This document shows, piece after piece, positions 8,274 to 17,773 of a stretch of DNA of 64,000 bases (positions are counted from its first letter, which is position 1; every line of letters starts with the position of its first letter). The notes under the pieces are model-generated. The model was not told the origin of the DNA and ran no database searches. It saw nothing but the letters and a program-made list of their open reading frames with translations. Position numbers and translations under genes: made by a program. This stretch comes from Pseudarthrobacter siccitolerans (lineage in GTDB: Bacteria; Actinomycetota; Actinomycetes; Actinomycetales; Micrococcaceae): positions 62,001 to 126,000 of the forward strand of contig NZ_CAQI01000027.1 in NCBI RefSeq assembly GCF_001046895.1, in the 5' to 3' direction.

Positions 8274-8966
8274 ATGGGGATGTGGGAGAGAGTAGAGGCA
8301 GCTTTCAGCAGGCAGTCAAAATTAGCGACGGGCCCGGGGCCGCAGCTGTCGGCGGCTCCGCCGGAACCTGCACATGGACAGACCGTTGCTGTGACGCCAG
8401 GTCCAGTGGCGCAGCCCGGGCGGCCGCCGGCAGGGCGCAACTATGATGCGGAGAAGGCCAGAGCCGCGGCCGGAGGCCAGAGCGTCAAGAGCCTTCGTGC
8501 GGGCTACGTTCCGCGGGCAGCCGCGAAGAACCAGCTGGTGGCCGGTCCCGACGGTATGCCGCCGCTGAGCTTGGTACCCTCCAACAACGGCCTCGACTTG
8601 GCTCTGCCCAACGGGGATTTGATTGATTACAACATTCTTGCCCTGCGGCACTTCAAAATTTTCGCGTTCCGCGTGGTTGGCATGGGCTTTTATGAAGACC
8701 CGGAGAAGCCGTTCAAATTCCGGAACGGCCAGCGCGTCCAAGCCGTCCGCGAACCAGCCAATGAACACGACAACAACGCCGTCGCCATCCACGCCGGTCG
8801 CCCTGCCAAGAAGATCGGCTACGTGAACAAGCAACGGGCCCCGTGGGTCGCAAAGCTACTGGATGCCAGCCAGAAGCTGGACGGCATCATTATCCAGAGC
8901 AAGGCTTCCTCGCCACGCGTCCTGCTCACTACTCCAGAGATGCTGGCATATCTCCAGCGTGACTGA
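8274..8966 (+). CDS. HIRAN-domain protein
   Basis: 230 residues. The first 110 are low-complexity and Pro/Ala-rich. The C-terminal 100 form a HIRAN domain: FRVVGMGFYEDPE, then VQAVREPANEHDNNAVAIH and KKIGYVNKQRAPWVA. HIRAN domains are DNA-end-binding modules known from HLTF/Rad5 helicases and as stand-alone bacterial proteins linked to repair or mobile elements. There is no helicase domain here. It sits alone between an IS21 remnant and a serine recombinase, so it may be mobile-element cargo. The start follows a GGGGATG context without a strong site. Confidence 0.7.
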   Translation: MGMWERVEAAFSRQSKLATGPGPQLSAAPPEPAHGQTVAVTPGPVAQPGRPPAGRNYDAEKARAAAGGQSVKSLRAGYVPRAAAKNQLVAGPDGMPPLSLVPSNNGLDLALPNGDLIDYNILALRHFKIFAFRVVGMGFYEDPEKPFKFRNGQRVQAVREPANEHDNNAVAIHAGRPAKKIGYVNKQRAPWVAKLLDASQKLDGIIIQSKASSPRVLLTTPEMLAYLQRD

Positions 8967-8998
8967 CACGCGTCGCCGGATAGTGGAGATTCCGTAAG

Positions 8999-9598
8999 CT
9001 ACAGCAAGGGTGGCTCGGCGGGGGAGTGGGTTCCCGCTGGGCTGGCATGGCGCAGGTACTGGTAGACCGTCTCCCTGCTGATGCCGTAATCGCGGGCAAG
9101 AACAACTTTTGGAATGCCACTGACAGCGCGCTGGACCAGCTCGTCTGCCAGTTCCGGTGTGAGGGTCTTTTTTCGCCCTTTGTACGCGCCGCGCTGCTTG
9201 GCCAGGGCGATACCTTCCCGCTGGCGTTCCCGGATGAGGGAACGTTCGAATTCGGCAAATGCGCCCATGACTGAGAGCATCAGGTTGGCCATGGGGGAGT
9301 CCTCACCTGTGAAGACCAGGCTCTCCTTGACGAACTCCACCCGCACTCCCTTCCGGGTGAAGCCCTGGACGATGGCGCGCAAGTCATCGAGGTTGCGCGC
9401 GAGCCGGTCCATGCTGTGCACCACTACGGTGTCCCCGTCGCGGGCGAACCGCAACAGCTCGGTCAGTTCCGGCCTGGAAGTGTCCCTGCCCGAAGCCTTG
9501 TCCTTGAAGACCCGGTCCAAAACCTGGCCTTCAAGCTGGCGTTTCTCGTTCTGGTCCAGCGTGCTGACCCGCACGTACCCGATCCGCTGTCCGGCCAC
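8999..9598 (-). CDS. Serine recombinase/resolvase (Tn3 resolvase/PinR type)
   Basis: 199 residues. An N-terminal resolvase domain carries the catalytic serine in YVRVSTLDQN (Ser12). The conserved arginines lie in VVHSMDRLARNLDDL and ERSLIRERQREGIA. A C-terminal helix-turn-helix is VVLARDYGISRETVYQYL. Length is normal and the frame is intact. It lies convergent with the HIRAN gene, 32 bp apart. No transposase or res site is recognised next to it, so it may be an orphan recombinase or what remains of a transposon. Confidence 0.88.
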   Translation of the reverse strand: MAGQRIGYVRVSTLDQNEKRQLEGQVLDRVFKDKASGRDTSRPELTELLRFARDGDTVVVHSMDRLARNLDDLRAIVQGFTRKGVRVEFVKESLVFTGEDSPMANLMLSVMGAFAEFERSLIRERQREGIALAKQRGAYKGRKKTLTPELADELVQRAVSGIPKVVLARDYGISRETVYQYLRHASPAGTHSPAEPPLL

Positions 9599-9757
9599 TT
9601 ATTGCCTCCAACCCTGCGCCCGTCAGGTTGAGTTCTAGGCCTGTCTCAATAAGAAGTCAAGACGAGCATGGAAGTTTGTCAGGTTGAGGTGTAGCCAGGC
9701 TGACGGTTGTCTCCCTAATGGGGTTCTTTCTTTATGAACTCCATACGGCTTTCGTGA

Positions 9758-10185
9758 TCAGGACCCCGCAGCTAGCACGCGAGTTAGCGGTAGGGCTGCG
9801 GCGTCCAGGTCTAAGAGTCCGAGGCTGAGGGGCATGCCGATAAAGTGCGGATGAAGGACTGCGATGGACCGGGAGTCCGTCACGGCGCAGTAGTTGCCAG
9901 TCAATTCGGCAGACGTCGCCGCACGGGCATCAAGCCATTCCCGGAGCACCTGCCCGGATGCAGCACAGCATCTTCGTTGTCCTCGACGATATTGTCCATC
10001 ACCGCGATCCTGACATCGAGGCGGAAATCGGCCAGTACCTCGAGTAGGCCCGCCCTCATGCTGCCGGCGTACACAGTCCGAAGTTTCCGTGCAAGTCGTC
10101 CCACCGTCCGGGGAACCTGCCGTCGGTGGCCCATTCCCGGCGCTTCACGCTCAGGGTTTGAAGTGCAAACCAATCCGTCAGACAC
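9758..10185 (-). pseudogene. Frameshifted unknown gene fragment
   Basis: Two overlapping minus-strand frames (10185-9901 and 9949-9758) read as one sensible protein if joined near 9950. The first ends in MDNIVEDNEDAVLHPG and the second continues as VLREWLDARAATSAELTG, then SIAVLHPHFIGMPLSLGLLDLD. Composition is that of a coding region but the family is not recognised. The surrounding 9599-10450 holds no other supportable gene. Confidence 0.3.
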
Positions 10186-10281
10186 GCGCGTCGGCAGCAG
10201 CTATGGCAAGTTGTTGTTCAGAACCCACCCGTCAGCCTGCCGCCGAAGACCCGGGCGGCGGCGAGGACAGCCCGTGCCGCA

Positions 10282-10311
10282 TTGGCGCCTTATCTAAGAG
10301 CGTTGGCGCCT
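10282..10311. repeat. Paired TTGGCGCCT motifs upstream of the MFS operon
   Basis: TTGGCGCCT occurs at 10282-10290 and 10303-10311. The copies are 21 bp apart, two helical turns, and each contains the palindrome GGCGCC. The pair lies about 145 bp before the MFS start codon and could be a regulator-binding pair. Confidence 0.3.
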
Positions 10312-10454
10312 CTTCCTATGAATGCTTACTGGGATTCGTTGATACAAAAAGGTGAAGCCCATCACACTCAACGATGCCGTTGAAGTGTGACACCGCTGAC
10401 AAGTGTTTTGCCGTCGCCGTTGACGGCCCTGGAAAGCAACGAGAAAGCGATCAC

Positions 10455-11930
10455 ATGTCCCCCACTTCAACCAATACATCGGTCTCACCGGCCAAGGCCC
10501 GTTCACGGGGGGTTCCCACCGTTGTCGCGCTGCTTATGCTGAGCGGTATCGCCCTTGACGTCCAGTACGGAATCCTCTACCCGCTGGTGGGCACTATCGC
10601 GGCAGAATCGCAGTTGACCGCATCTGAGATCGGCTGGGTCCTGAACGGCATGATGCTAGGCACCGCCGTCTCCATCGGCCTGACAACCCGTCTCGGGGAC
10701 ACGTATGGGCACCGCAAAGTACTCATTGCTGTCACTATCCTGGCGATGCTGGGGTCACTCCTGGCAGCTACCGTCGTAGGCTTCTGGCCGCTGGTCATCG
10801 GTCGCTTCTTGGGAGGTACAGCGGCGTCCATACCCCTGAGTTGGGGGTTGCTGCGCCCGCGGGCTACTGCCGACCGGATTAGACTCTCCGCGCTAGCTTT
10901 ATCACTCGTCATGGCGATCTTCACGCCTCTCGCAATCGTCATCGGCGGGTTCTTTCACAGCCTCGGGCTGCCTTGGCAGAGCGTCTTTTGGGTGATCTTC
11001 GCGGCTTACGCCACGCTGTTGCTCCTCGCACTCGCTGCACCCGAGACGTCCGAAGCCGCGCTGGCGGGCTCGGCCGTCGACTGGTTCGGGGCAATCGGGC
11101 TCGGTCTCTGGGTCACCGCGCTGTTGATCGGCATCAGCGAGGGTCCAACCCGCGGATGGTCATCGCCGATCGTTCTGGGTGGATTCATCGTAGGCGGTTT
11201 GGTACTCGTCGCCTGGGTCTTCCAACAGCGGAATGCGAAGGCGCCAATCATGTCGTTCCGCGACATGGATGTGCGCCAAGCAGTAGTCGGGTATATGACC
11301 CTCCTCGCGGCTACCATCCCGGCCCAAGGGCTTTTCGTCGTGCTTCCGCTGCTGCTGCAGACGCCGCCCGAGTCTGGCTTCGGGCACGGCATGTCCGCCC
11401 TCGAGTCCGCCTATGTCCTGCTCGCAATGCTCCCCGGGTCATGCCTAGGTTATGTTTGGACCCGTTGGGGCCTCCATCGTCTTGGCCCGAAGTGGGTGCT
11501 GGTCATCTCCGGCATCGCAGGTTTCGTCCTCTACCTCGGATTCGCCTTTGTGCAGACCCCGTCATGGATCTTTTACATGTGGGTGTTCTTCTATGGGCTC
11601 ACCGTGCTGAGCTTCCTGACTGTCGGCTACACGCTCGTCGCCGCGTCCGGTCGCCAGGACAACATGGCCGTCACCGTTGGGATGCAGACCATCGTGCAGT
11701 TCGTGAGCTCGATGATCGTTTTGGCGGTCATCCTGAACGTGCTAAATGCTGGACCCCAGGGATTCATTCCGCAGGAGACGTTCGTGGCGGTATATCTGGG
11801 AATGGGCGCCTCCATCCTTGTCTTCATCGTGCTGTGGCTGGTCTTCGCACCGCGACGCATCACGGACCTGCACGCGATCGACACCGAGACCGATCCTCAG
11901 CGGATTACCGCCGATGACGTTGTCCTGTAG
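10455..11930 (+). CDS. MFS transporter, DHA2/EmrB-like
   Basis: 491 residues with about 14 hydrophobic segments. The MFS signature after helix 2 is seen in TRLGDTYGHRKVL, and the helix-5 region is in the stretch ending ALAIVIGGFFHSLG. The ATG at 10455 follows GAGAAAG; an in-frame upstream extension to 10374 is less likely. It lies 43 bp before a mycofactocin-type SDR and is probably co-transcribed with it. Family members export hydrophobic compounds or drugs; here it may move the alcohol or ketone substrate of the SDRs. The substrate is unknown. Confidence 0.8.
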   Translation: MSPTSTNTSVSPAKARSRGVPTVVALLMLSGIALDVQYGILYPLVGTIAAESQLTASEIGWVLNGMMLGTAVSIGLTTRLGDTYGHRKVLIAVTILAMLGSLLAATVVGFWPLVIGRFLGGTAASIPLSWGLLRPRATADRIRLSALALSLVMAIFTPLAIVIGGFFHSLGLPWQSVFWVIFAAYATLLLLALAAPETSEAALAGSAVDWFGAIGLGLWVTALLIGISEGPTRGWSSPIVLGGFIVGGLVLVAWVFQQRNAKAPIMSFRDMDVRQAVVGYMTLLAATIPAQGLFVVLPLLLQTPPESGFGHGMSALESAYVLLAMLPGSCLGYVWTRWGLHRLGPKWVLVISGIAGFVLYLGFAFVQTPSWIFYMWVFFYGLTVLSFLTVGYTLVAASGRQDNMAVTVGMQTIVQFVSSMIVLAVILNVLNAGPQGFIPQETFVAVYLGMGASILVFIVLWLVFAPRRITDLHAIDTETDPQRITADDVVL

Positions 11931-11973
11931 TGGCAGTAGATCGATGGTCCTAGGAAGTTCACAAAGGAGAGAC

Positions 11974-12819
11974 ATGGGATTGCTCGAGAACAAGGTTGCC
12001 TTCATAACGGGGGCTGCTCGCGGCCAGGGCCGCTCGCACGCCATCCGCCTGGCTAAAGAGGGGGCCGACATCATTGCCCTTGACATCTGTTCACAAGATG
12101 TCACAACAATCAAGTACGACCTGGCGACCCGGGCCGACCTCGACGAGACGGTGCGGCTCGTCGAAGGCCTCGGCGGCCGGATCGTGGCCGGAGTAGGCGA
12201 CGTGCGCGAGCTCGCCCAGGTGCAGAAGGTCGTGGACGAGGGCCTCGAGGCATTCGGTCACATCGACATCGTGTGTGCGAACGCTGGAGTCGGCTCTGGG
12301 GCGGTCTCCTGGGAGGTGACCGAGGAGAACTGGCGCGAGGTAATTGATATCAACCTCACGGGCGTCTTCAACACCACGCGGGCGACGTTGCCGTCGATGA
12401 TTGAGCGGGGTCAAGGCGGATCTATCATCATGACCAGCTCCACGGCCGGTATCATCGCCTACCCGAACACCGCCGCTTATTCGGCGTCGAAGCACGGCGT
12501 GATCGGGCTCATGAAGGTGCTCGCGCAGGACCTTGGCCCGCACAACATCCGGGTGAACGCCGTGTGCCCGACCAACGTCAACACACGCATGATCAGGAAC
12601 CAAGCCCTGTTTGACATGTTCGCTCCGCACATCGAGAATCCCGGGGTCGACGACGTACGGGGTGCGTTCGCCTCCCTTAACGCGCTGCCGGACCTGCCCT
12701 GGATCGAATCGAGCGACGTCTCCGAGGCGGTCCTTTGGCTGTCTTCCGATCACGCCAAGTTCATCACAGGCATCTCCCTGCCGGTCGATGCCGGCAACAC
12801 CGTCAAGAAGGGCTACTGA
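11974..12819 (+). CDS. Mycofactocin-coupled SDR family oxidoreductase
   Basis: 281 residues. The cofactor turn TGAARGQGRSHAIRLAKEGADII is the subfamily signature of SDRs whose tightly held nicotinamide is thought to be recycled by mycofactocin. The NAG motif (CANAGVGSG) and the catalytic YSASKHG are intact. It starts after AAGGAGAGAC, and its stop overlaps the next ATG (TGATG). The substrate is probably a secondary alcohol, by analogy with carveol-dehydrogenase-like relatives. No mycofactocin biosynthesis gene is in the window, so the mft locus must be elsewhere if the enzyme works. Confidence 0.85.
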   Translation: MGLLENKVAFITGAARGQGRSHAIRLAKEGADIIALDICSQDVTTIKYDLATRADLDETVRLVEGLGGRIVAGVGDVRELAQVQKVVDEGLEAFGHIDIVCANAGVGSGAVSWEVTEENWREVIDINLTGVFNTTRATLPSMIERGQGGSIIMTSSTAGIIAYPNTAAYSASKHGVIGLMKVLAQDLGPHNIRVNAVCPTNVNTRMIRNQALFDMFAPHIENPGVDDVRGAFASLNALPDLPWIESSDVSEAVLWLSSDHAKFITGISLPVDAGNTVKKGY

Positions 12820-13193
12820 TGCAGACGATTGAGCGCGACTCCTTCTTCATCGACGGTACCTGGCGAGCCGCCGAGTCCGACCGATCCTATGACGTGATCT
12901 CCCCACGGTCGGAAGAGCGGGCTGGATGTTTCCCCGTCGCATCGCGGGAAGACATCGACGGCCCGGTCGCCGCTGCCCGCAAGGCTTTCGACGAGGGCCC
13001 TTGGCCCCGGCTGAGCCCTGCCGAACGGGCGGAATACTCAGTCGCATCGCGACAGGAAGCGAGAAGCGTTCGCACGAACTGGCGCCGAACATCTCCGAGT
13101 GTGGATGAGTACCTCCAGAGCCGCACGATCTCTATGGATCCGGGCGCCGTAATGCCGGAAGAGGTCACTCGCGGAGTACGCCGCGGTGGCTGA
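12819..13193 (+). pseudogene. Aldehyde dehydrogenase, truncated and frameshifted
   Basis: The first 65 residues are the N-terminus of a normal aldehyde dehydrogenase (FFIDGTWRAAESDRSYDVISP, then AARKAFDEGPWPRLSPAERAEY). After that the frame is lost. The expected continuation (LSRIATGSEKRSHELAPNISECG) appears in another frame around 13030-13100. The Rossmann, Glu and catalytic Cys regions are absent, leaving about 370 of roughly 1450 bases. It is coupled to the SDR stop (TGATG), so an intact alcohol-to-acid pathway probably existed here before decay. Confidence 0.8.
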
Positions 13194-13303
13194 CCGGGAA
13201 CCGACATCCCAGCAGTGGAACCGGGCTTGTAACCAACGTGCACACTCACGCGTGGTCGGTCCGCGTGCTCAACCCAAAAGACGAATGAGAGCAGGGCTAC
13301 AAC

Positions 13304-14065
13304 ATGCAATTGATGGAGAAAAAGGCCGGTCTCGTGACCGGCGCGGGTTCTGGTATTGGGCGCGCAGGTGCGATCGCCTTCGCGAATCACGGTGGCAAGG
13401 TGATTGTTTCGGACTACAACGAAGATTCTGGCAAGGAGACTGTTGCCCTCATTAAGGAGGCCGGTGGGCAAGCCGAATTCTTCAGGTGCGACGTGAGCGA
13501 AGAGGAGCAGGTAAAGGCGCTAGTCGATTTCGCAGTAGGTGCATACGGCACGCTGGACTTCGCCTTTAATAACGCAGGCATTGACGGGGGTTGCTTCGCC
13601 CCTGTCGGTGAGATGGATAGCGCAGTCTTCGATCGCGTTATGAAGATCAACCTGTACGGCGTCTTCTATTGCATGAAGTATGAGGTCCTCGCGATGGAGG
13701 CCAACGGTGGCGGCGCGATCGTCAACACATCCTCGAGTAACGGTCTGATCGGCATCCCCCGCAACCCCCCGTACAACGCTTCGAAGTTCGGCGTCATAGG
13801 CCTAACCAGGAACGGCGCGATCGACTACGGGCAAAAGGGTGTCCGTGTGAATGCCCTTGCCCCGGGTCCCACGGCGACCACCATGCTCACAGGCGCACTT
13901 GAACACCAACCGCCGGAGGTGAAGGAGGCCATGTATGCGTCTCTCCCGATGCGCGATTTACTGGAGCCCGAGGACCAGGCCAACGCCGCCGTATGGCTTT
14001 GCTCTGACCAGGCGCGGATGATTACGGGCGTGACCCTCCCAGTGGACGGCGGGTTCACAGCTTGA
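13304..14065 (+). CDS. SDR family NAD(P)-dependent oxidoreductase
   Basis: 253 residues, classical SDR. The cofactor motif is TGAGSGIGRAG, with FAFNNAGIDGG following. The catalytic Ser is in NTSSSNG and YNASKFG gives Tyr and Lys. The C-terminal WLCSDQARMITGVTLPVDGG is canonical. It starts 110 bp after the broken aldehyde dehydrogenase and is followed at 14191-14224 by a very stable hairpin. The substrate is not deducible; association with the mycofactocin SDR suggests terpene or cyclic alcohol catabolism. Confidence 0.85.
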   Translation: MQLMEKKAGLVTGAGSGIGRAGAIAFANHGGKVIVSDYNEDSGKETVALIKEAGGQAEFFRCDVSEEEQVKALVDFAVGAYGTLDFAFNNAGIDGGCFAPVGEMDSAVFDRVMKINLYGVFYCMKYEVLAMEANGGGAIVNTSSSNGLIGIPRNPPYNASKFGVIGLTRNGAIDYGQKGVRVNALAPGPTATTMLTGALEHQPPEVKEAMYASLPMRDLLEPEDQANAAVWLCSDQARMITGVTLPVDGGFTA

Positions 14066-14190
14066 TCCCAGAAATTACTAATCGGGCAGGGGTCGCTGTC
14101 CGGGGCTCGAGCCAGTTTCTCCCGAGATGGGAGTCTTGCTCCGCCACAGACATGAGACCACAACATCTCAAACAGTGACATCTGCTTTCG

Positions 14191-14224
14191 CGCCGACGCC
14201 GCTGGCCCTCCAGCGGCGTCGGCG
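14191..14224. terminator. 15-bp perfect hairpin after the SDR gene
   Basis: CGCCGACGCCGCTGG at 14191-14205 pairs perfectly with 14210-14224 across a 4-base loop, 125 bp after the SDR stop. There is no T-run, so termination would be of the high-GC type common in actinobacteria. Confidence 0.5.
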
Positions 14225-14457
14225 AGACGTGCGTACTCCCTGTGAACTAAGTACGCCACATCGTCGGTGACGCACATGAGCATTCCGATTCCCCGCTGGC
14301 CGCTCATGAGCGCAAACAACCTGCCATGAGACGCCGACCACTGCTTCTCCCCATCTTCCGGTGACGCAGCCTCAGGTGCTGACGAACTGATGACGGCGCC
14401 AGGCACCATGGACCTTATGCCACCCCTGTAGCGGCCGATAAGTACCATCTTTGCGCT

Positions 14458-14640
14458 GTGGTTATGAAGCTGGTTCCATCCACCGGGTTCGACGCATTCG
14501 CCGCGGGTCTCCTTGCCGAGTCCTGGCGGCTGAAACCGAGGACGCCTGTGTGCTGCACGGACCTCATCCGAGCAGAGATGCTCGCTGCAGTCGGATCAGC
14601 GCAGAAGGAACCGGCCACCACTGCGCATGGGCGGTCATCG
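14458..14640 (+). pseudogene. Fragment of an NAD(P)-binding oxidoreductase like 18121-18867
   Basis: About 45 residues (STGFDAFAAGLLAESWRL, then TP-x-CCTDL) align with QTGFDAIDAGKLADSWRL, then TP-x-YSTDL, near the C-terminus of the intact protein at 18121-18867. No Rossmann N-terminus is nearby and the frame decays downstream. It is a partial, inactive paralogue, in the opposite orientation to the intact gene. Confidence 0.6.
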
Positions 14641-15195
14641 CCGAACGAACCCAGGGTGCCATGGACCGTCGGCGCAGGCTTCGGCGACTACCGGCATAGG
14701 CCGACGGAACAACTGCCCACCGCAGCGCTGGCTGCCAGAGTACTTGCAAACCAAATCGTACAAGGCCAACCTTGGGATCAGGAGGGCAAGGCGTGGTGGA
14801 GCGCACCAAGCAGTTCTTGGAAAAGTCCGTCCTGCCGTGCCGGGTTTCACGCCGGAGGCGGGCTTCTGGCGCCCTGGCCCGGGGACCTTCTCCCTGCGGG
14901 GACATGCTGCACTTCCACCAGCTCCACTGCCCCTTGGCACCGGGCTCCTCGGGACCATACCTCCGGAAAGGACTGGTCCACTGCTCCGTCCCACGGAGGA
15001 CACCCACCGGTTTATCGACGTCGTCGAGTAGAACCGTGAGAATCAGCTGGGACGGCAGATCCCTCGGAAAAAACTCACGGCCTTGGGTCTTTTACCGCAT
15101 AGTCATCGAACCTAACCATGAGGAGCTGGCACCGGCGCTGCGGAAGGCCTTCCAGACCCAGACGCTCACCAGTCGAGGTAAGCAACCCGGCAACA
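14641..15195. other. Stretch without a supportable gene
   Basis: Several overlapping frames are open because of base composition, but none shows a recognisable motif, a good start site or consistent codon bias. It is probably decayed coding DNA between the oxidoreductase fragment and the AraC regulator. Nothing regulatory stands out. Confidence 0.4.
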
Positions 15196-15198
15196 GGA

Positions 15199-16266
15199 TC
15201 AAGCTGGACGCTTGGGGAAGTATTCATCTGGAGTGTGGGCTTTTTTGTACTGGGCAGCCTCTCTGTACGCCTTCGGCGGCACCCCCTTCCACCGCTTGAA
15301 GGCGATGGTGAAACTAGCTGGGTCTGTGTATCCCAGCTCGCGGGATATTTGACCTACAGAGTGCCCTGTCTTCGAGAGCATCTCCGAGGCGAGGTCGGTC
15401 AGGCTCTGGTCCCTTATCTGGGCGAAGTTACTGCCTATGAGTGCGAGCTTGCGTTGGAGAGTTCTAGGGGAGGTGTGTAGCGCTGCCGCGACATTTTCCA
15501 GATTGCGGTTGTACTGGGGCGCGTCCCTTATAGCCTTCGCGACGGTGGCGGACCAATCCCCGCTTGCTCTGAGAGCGTCAATAATCCGGCTCTCCGATTT
15601 GATCCATGTTTCATGCTGAAAGGCGTTTCCGAAGGGAAGCTCGCGTGTTGATGCTGCAGGGTCCCACCAAATACGCAAATTCTCGGAGCCGCAGCTGACG
15701 CTGGAGGGCAGGTATGTCGAAATTTCAGCAGAGATTTCTGCCAGAGGGAATTCTGCCCGCGTGCACGGAAAAGGCTCGCCGTACTGCCACGAAAGGGTTC
15801 GGACGATCCAACAGAAGTCGCGGTAGACGGCCCACGGCACCAATTCCGCCGGCACACTGCGGTAGCTGAGCTCAATCCCCGTTAGCGTGCCCTCCGGCGT
15901 CCGGAGAGGCTCAATGTCGTGAAGGCCATAGCCTACGTCTGTTGTGCACACGAGCATTACCCATGCCTCAACGGTCGGTGCCGTTAGTAGGGCCATTCCG
16001 CGATCACCCATTGAAGACAGCGTGTAAGCTCGTGCGGCTTGGATCCAGAGATCTACCCGGTCTCTCGTGCGGGCAACGAATTGGAGTTGGAAGGCAAGTT
16101 CCTTCCTTGCAGGAATGGTCCCTCCGGGACGGTTCACAGCATCGATGTCAATGTCCGCTTCCGCGAGTGCACCGCGCCAGTCGAGGCCTGCGTCCTCGAG
16201 CAGCCCGCGCAATGCGTGAACGCTGAAGTTCGGTACCCGCAAGTTTTGGTACGACGTTAATTTCAC
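15199..16266 (-). CDS. AraC-family transcriptional regulator with arabinose-binding-like N-terminal domain
   Basis: 355 residues. The N-terminal 200 resemble the PF12625-type sensor of OruR/ArgR-like AraC proteins (VHALRGLLEDAGLDW near the start). The C-terminal double helix-turn-helix is complete: NLENVAAALHTSPRTLQRKL and VGQISRELGYTDPASFTIAFKRW, ending in the AraC signature GVPPKAYR. It is transcribed away from the decayed LLM monooxygenase at 16640, with a 373-bp divergent intergenic space, so it may once have activated that gene. The effector is unknown. Confidence 0.88.
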   Translation of the reverse strand: MKLTSYQNLRVPNFSVHALRGLLEDAGLDWRGALAEADIDIDAVNRPGGTIPARKELAFQLQFVARTRDRVDLWIQAARAYTLSSMGDRGMALLTAPTVEAWVMLVCTTDVGYGLHDIEPLRTPEGTLTGIELSYRSVPAELVPWAVYRDFCWIVRTLSWQYGEPFPCTRAEFPLAEISAEISTYLPSSVSCGSENLRIWWDPAASTRELPFGNAFQHETWIKSESRIIDALRASGDWSATVAKAIRDAPQYNRNLENVAAALHTSPRTLQRKLALIGSNFAQIRDQSLTDLASEMLSKTGHSVGQISRELGYTDPASFTIAFKRWKGVPPKAYREAAQYKKAHTPDEYFPKRPA

Positions 16267-16639
16267 CGCAGCCTACTTTCGCCATCAATCATTGCGAATC
16301 TTTCACTCGCCTATAGGAACCCTGGGAAATTGCCCGCACACCAGTTGGGAGTGGCAGATGACCGATCCAAATGAGCTCGGCATCTTGGCGCAACATTCCT
16401 TAATGGCCTCTCTCTTCCTCTCCTTCATCGAAGAAGCTGGATTCGGTTCAAAGTCCTCGTCGGGTCGTCAGTAGCAAAGTACGCCAAACGGCCAGCAGAT
16501 ACTGTCAGCCAAAGGCTAGGGGGTCTACTAAGACGTACTTCCGTGTATTCCCCTGCCGGTCGACCGTGGCCCACTCATAACTCAATTCTGTACGAGAGCC
16601 GGCAGGACAAGCTGACACGAAGATTTCAAAGGAGAAATT

Positions 16640-17773
16640 GTGAACACTCTCAACCTTAGGGATGCCTCTACGGTTCGTCCCCTTCCCTCAGGTCCCTGTC
16701 CTCTTGTCACGTTCGCCCCGAAGAGCGCCACCTTGAAATTGGTGGGGTTGGCGATCATAGGCCGAGTTGATCGCGTTCCACCGTGTGATCGGCGACGAGG
16801 CAGATCGGTATGGCGTTGAGGGGTTATCCCAAATGCCCGCTGGCAGAGCCTTTCGGGCCCGGATCGCCCTTGGGGGCGGCAGTACGAGACCTTCACCCGG
16901 GCTTGGCAGCAGCAACACAGAGTATCCAGATTTTCGCGACGTGCCTCATCCCATTTATCCACCCCGTGATGGCAGCGAAGATGGTTGCAACGGTCGACCA
17001 CATCAGCGGAGGCCGGATGGAGCTCAACGCTACAGCAGGCTATTTCAAACCAGAATTCAATATGTTTGGCATGGAGATCGCTGAACACGGTCGGCGTTCG
17101 ATCTCGCCCATGAGTGGATGACTAGCGTCGCGCGGCTCTGGGCTGACGAAGGCGAGAACTACGCGTTTGACTTCGTGGGTGAGTTCTTCCACCTCGAGGG
17201 CGTTCAGTCATATCCCAATCCCGTGCAGTCGCCTGGCCCGATGGTTATGAGTGTGGATGCAAGCCCCGCTGGCCAGAAGTTTGCTTTCGACCACGCAAAT
17301 ATTCTCTTCGCTGCGATCAATGTTGAGCGCAGCGCAGAGGCAGTGTCGAAATTGCGCAGAAACGCCGACGGGGCAGGCAGGCGCGATCTCGCCCTCTGGT
17401 CGGGTGTACACATCATCTGCAAGGACACCGAAAAGTAGCAAACGACTACGTCAAGTACATCGAGGCGAAGGGCGACTGGGAGAGCGCCCTTCGATACCAG
17501 CACATTATCCGGGACGGAGGTAGCCGCAGCTTCGACTGGGATGATTACAATCAGTCCGACGACTACAAGCAGGACAAATCCATCAAGACCTTCTTCCGCG
17601 CCAGCCTCGTTCCCCTGGTGGGCACGACCGAGACGATCGTCGATGGGCTTCAGAAACTGCAAGACACGGGAATCAGCGGAACCTGCGTCGGACTCGTTGA
17701 CTACGATGAGGGCCTTGACCGCATGAACGAACGGATCTTCCCGTTGATGCGCAGAGCCGGACTCCGCGACTGA
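16640..17773 (+). pseudogene. LLM-class flavin-dependent monooxygenase, decayed by frameshifts
   Basis: A GTG after AAAGGAGAAATT opens the gene. Recognisable luciferase-like blocks lie in three frames. The first is 16810-17100 (AATQSIQIFATCLIPFIHP, then ISGGRMELNATAGYFKPEF). The second is 17105-17438 (FDLAHEWMTSVARLWADEG, then MSVDASPAGQKFAF). The third is 17447-17773 (ANDYVKYIEAKGDWESAL, ending LDRMNERIFPLMRRAGL). Single-base shifts near 17096 and 17435 break the frame, and the N-terminus is also disturbed. The blocks resemble RutA-like long-chain flavin monooxygenases, which cleave or oxidise ring compounds with FMNH2. No active protein is expected. Confidence 0.8.

Noticed and set aside
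13825-14448. Minus-strand frame downstream of and overlapping the second SDR
   Set aside because: Half of it is antisense to the SDR, the rest crosses a strong terminator hairpin, and no motif is recognisable.
14590-15195. Several overlapping frames that might be a gene before the AraC regulator
   Set aside because: None shows a start site or family motif; probably decayed DNA.
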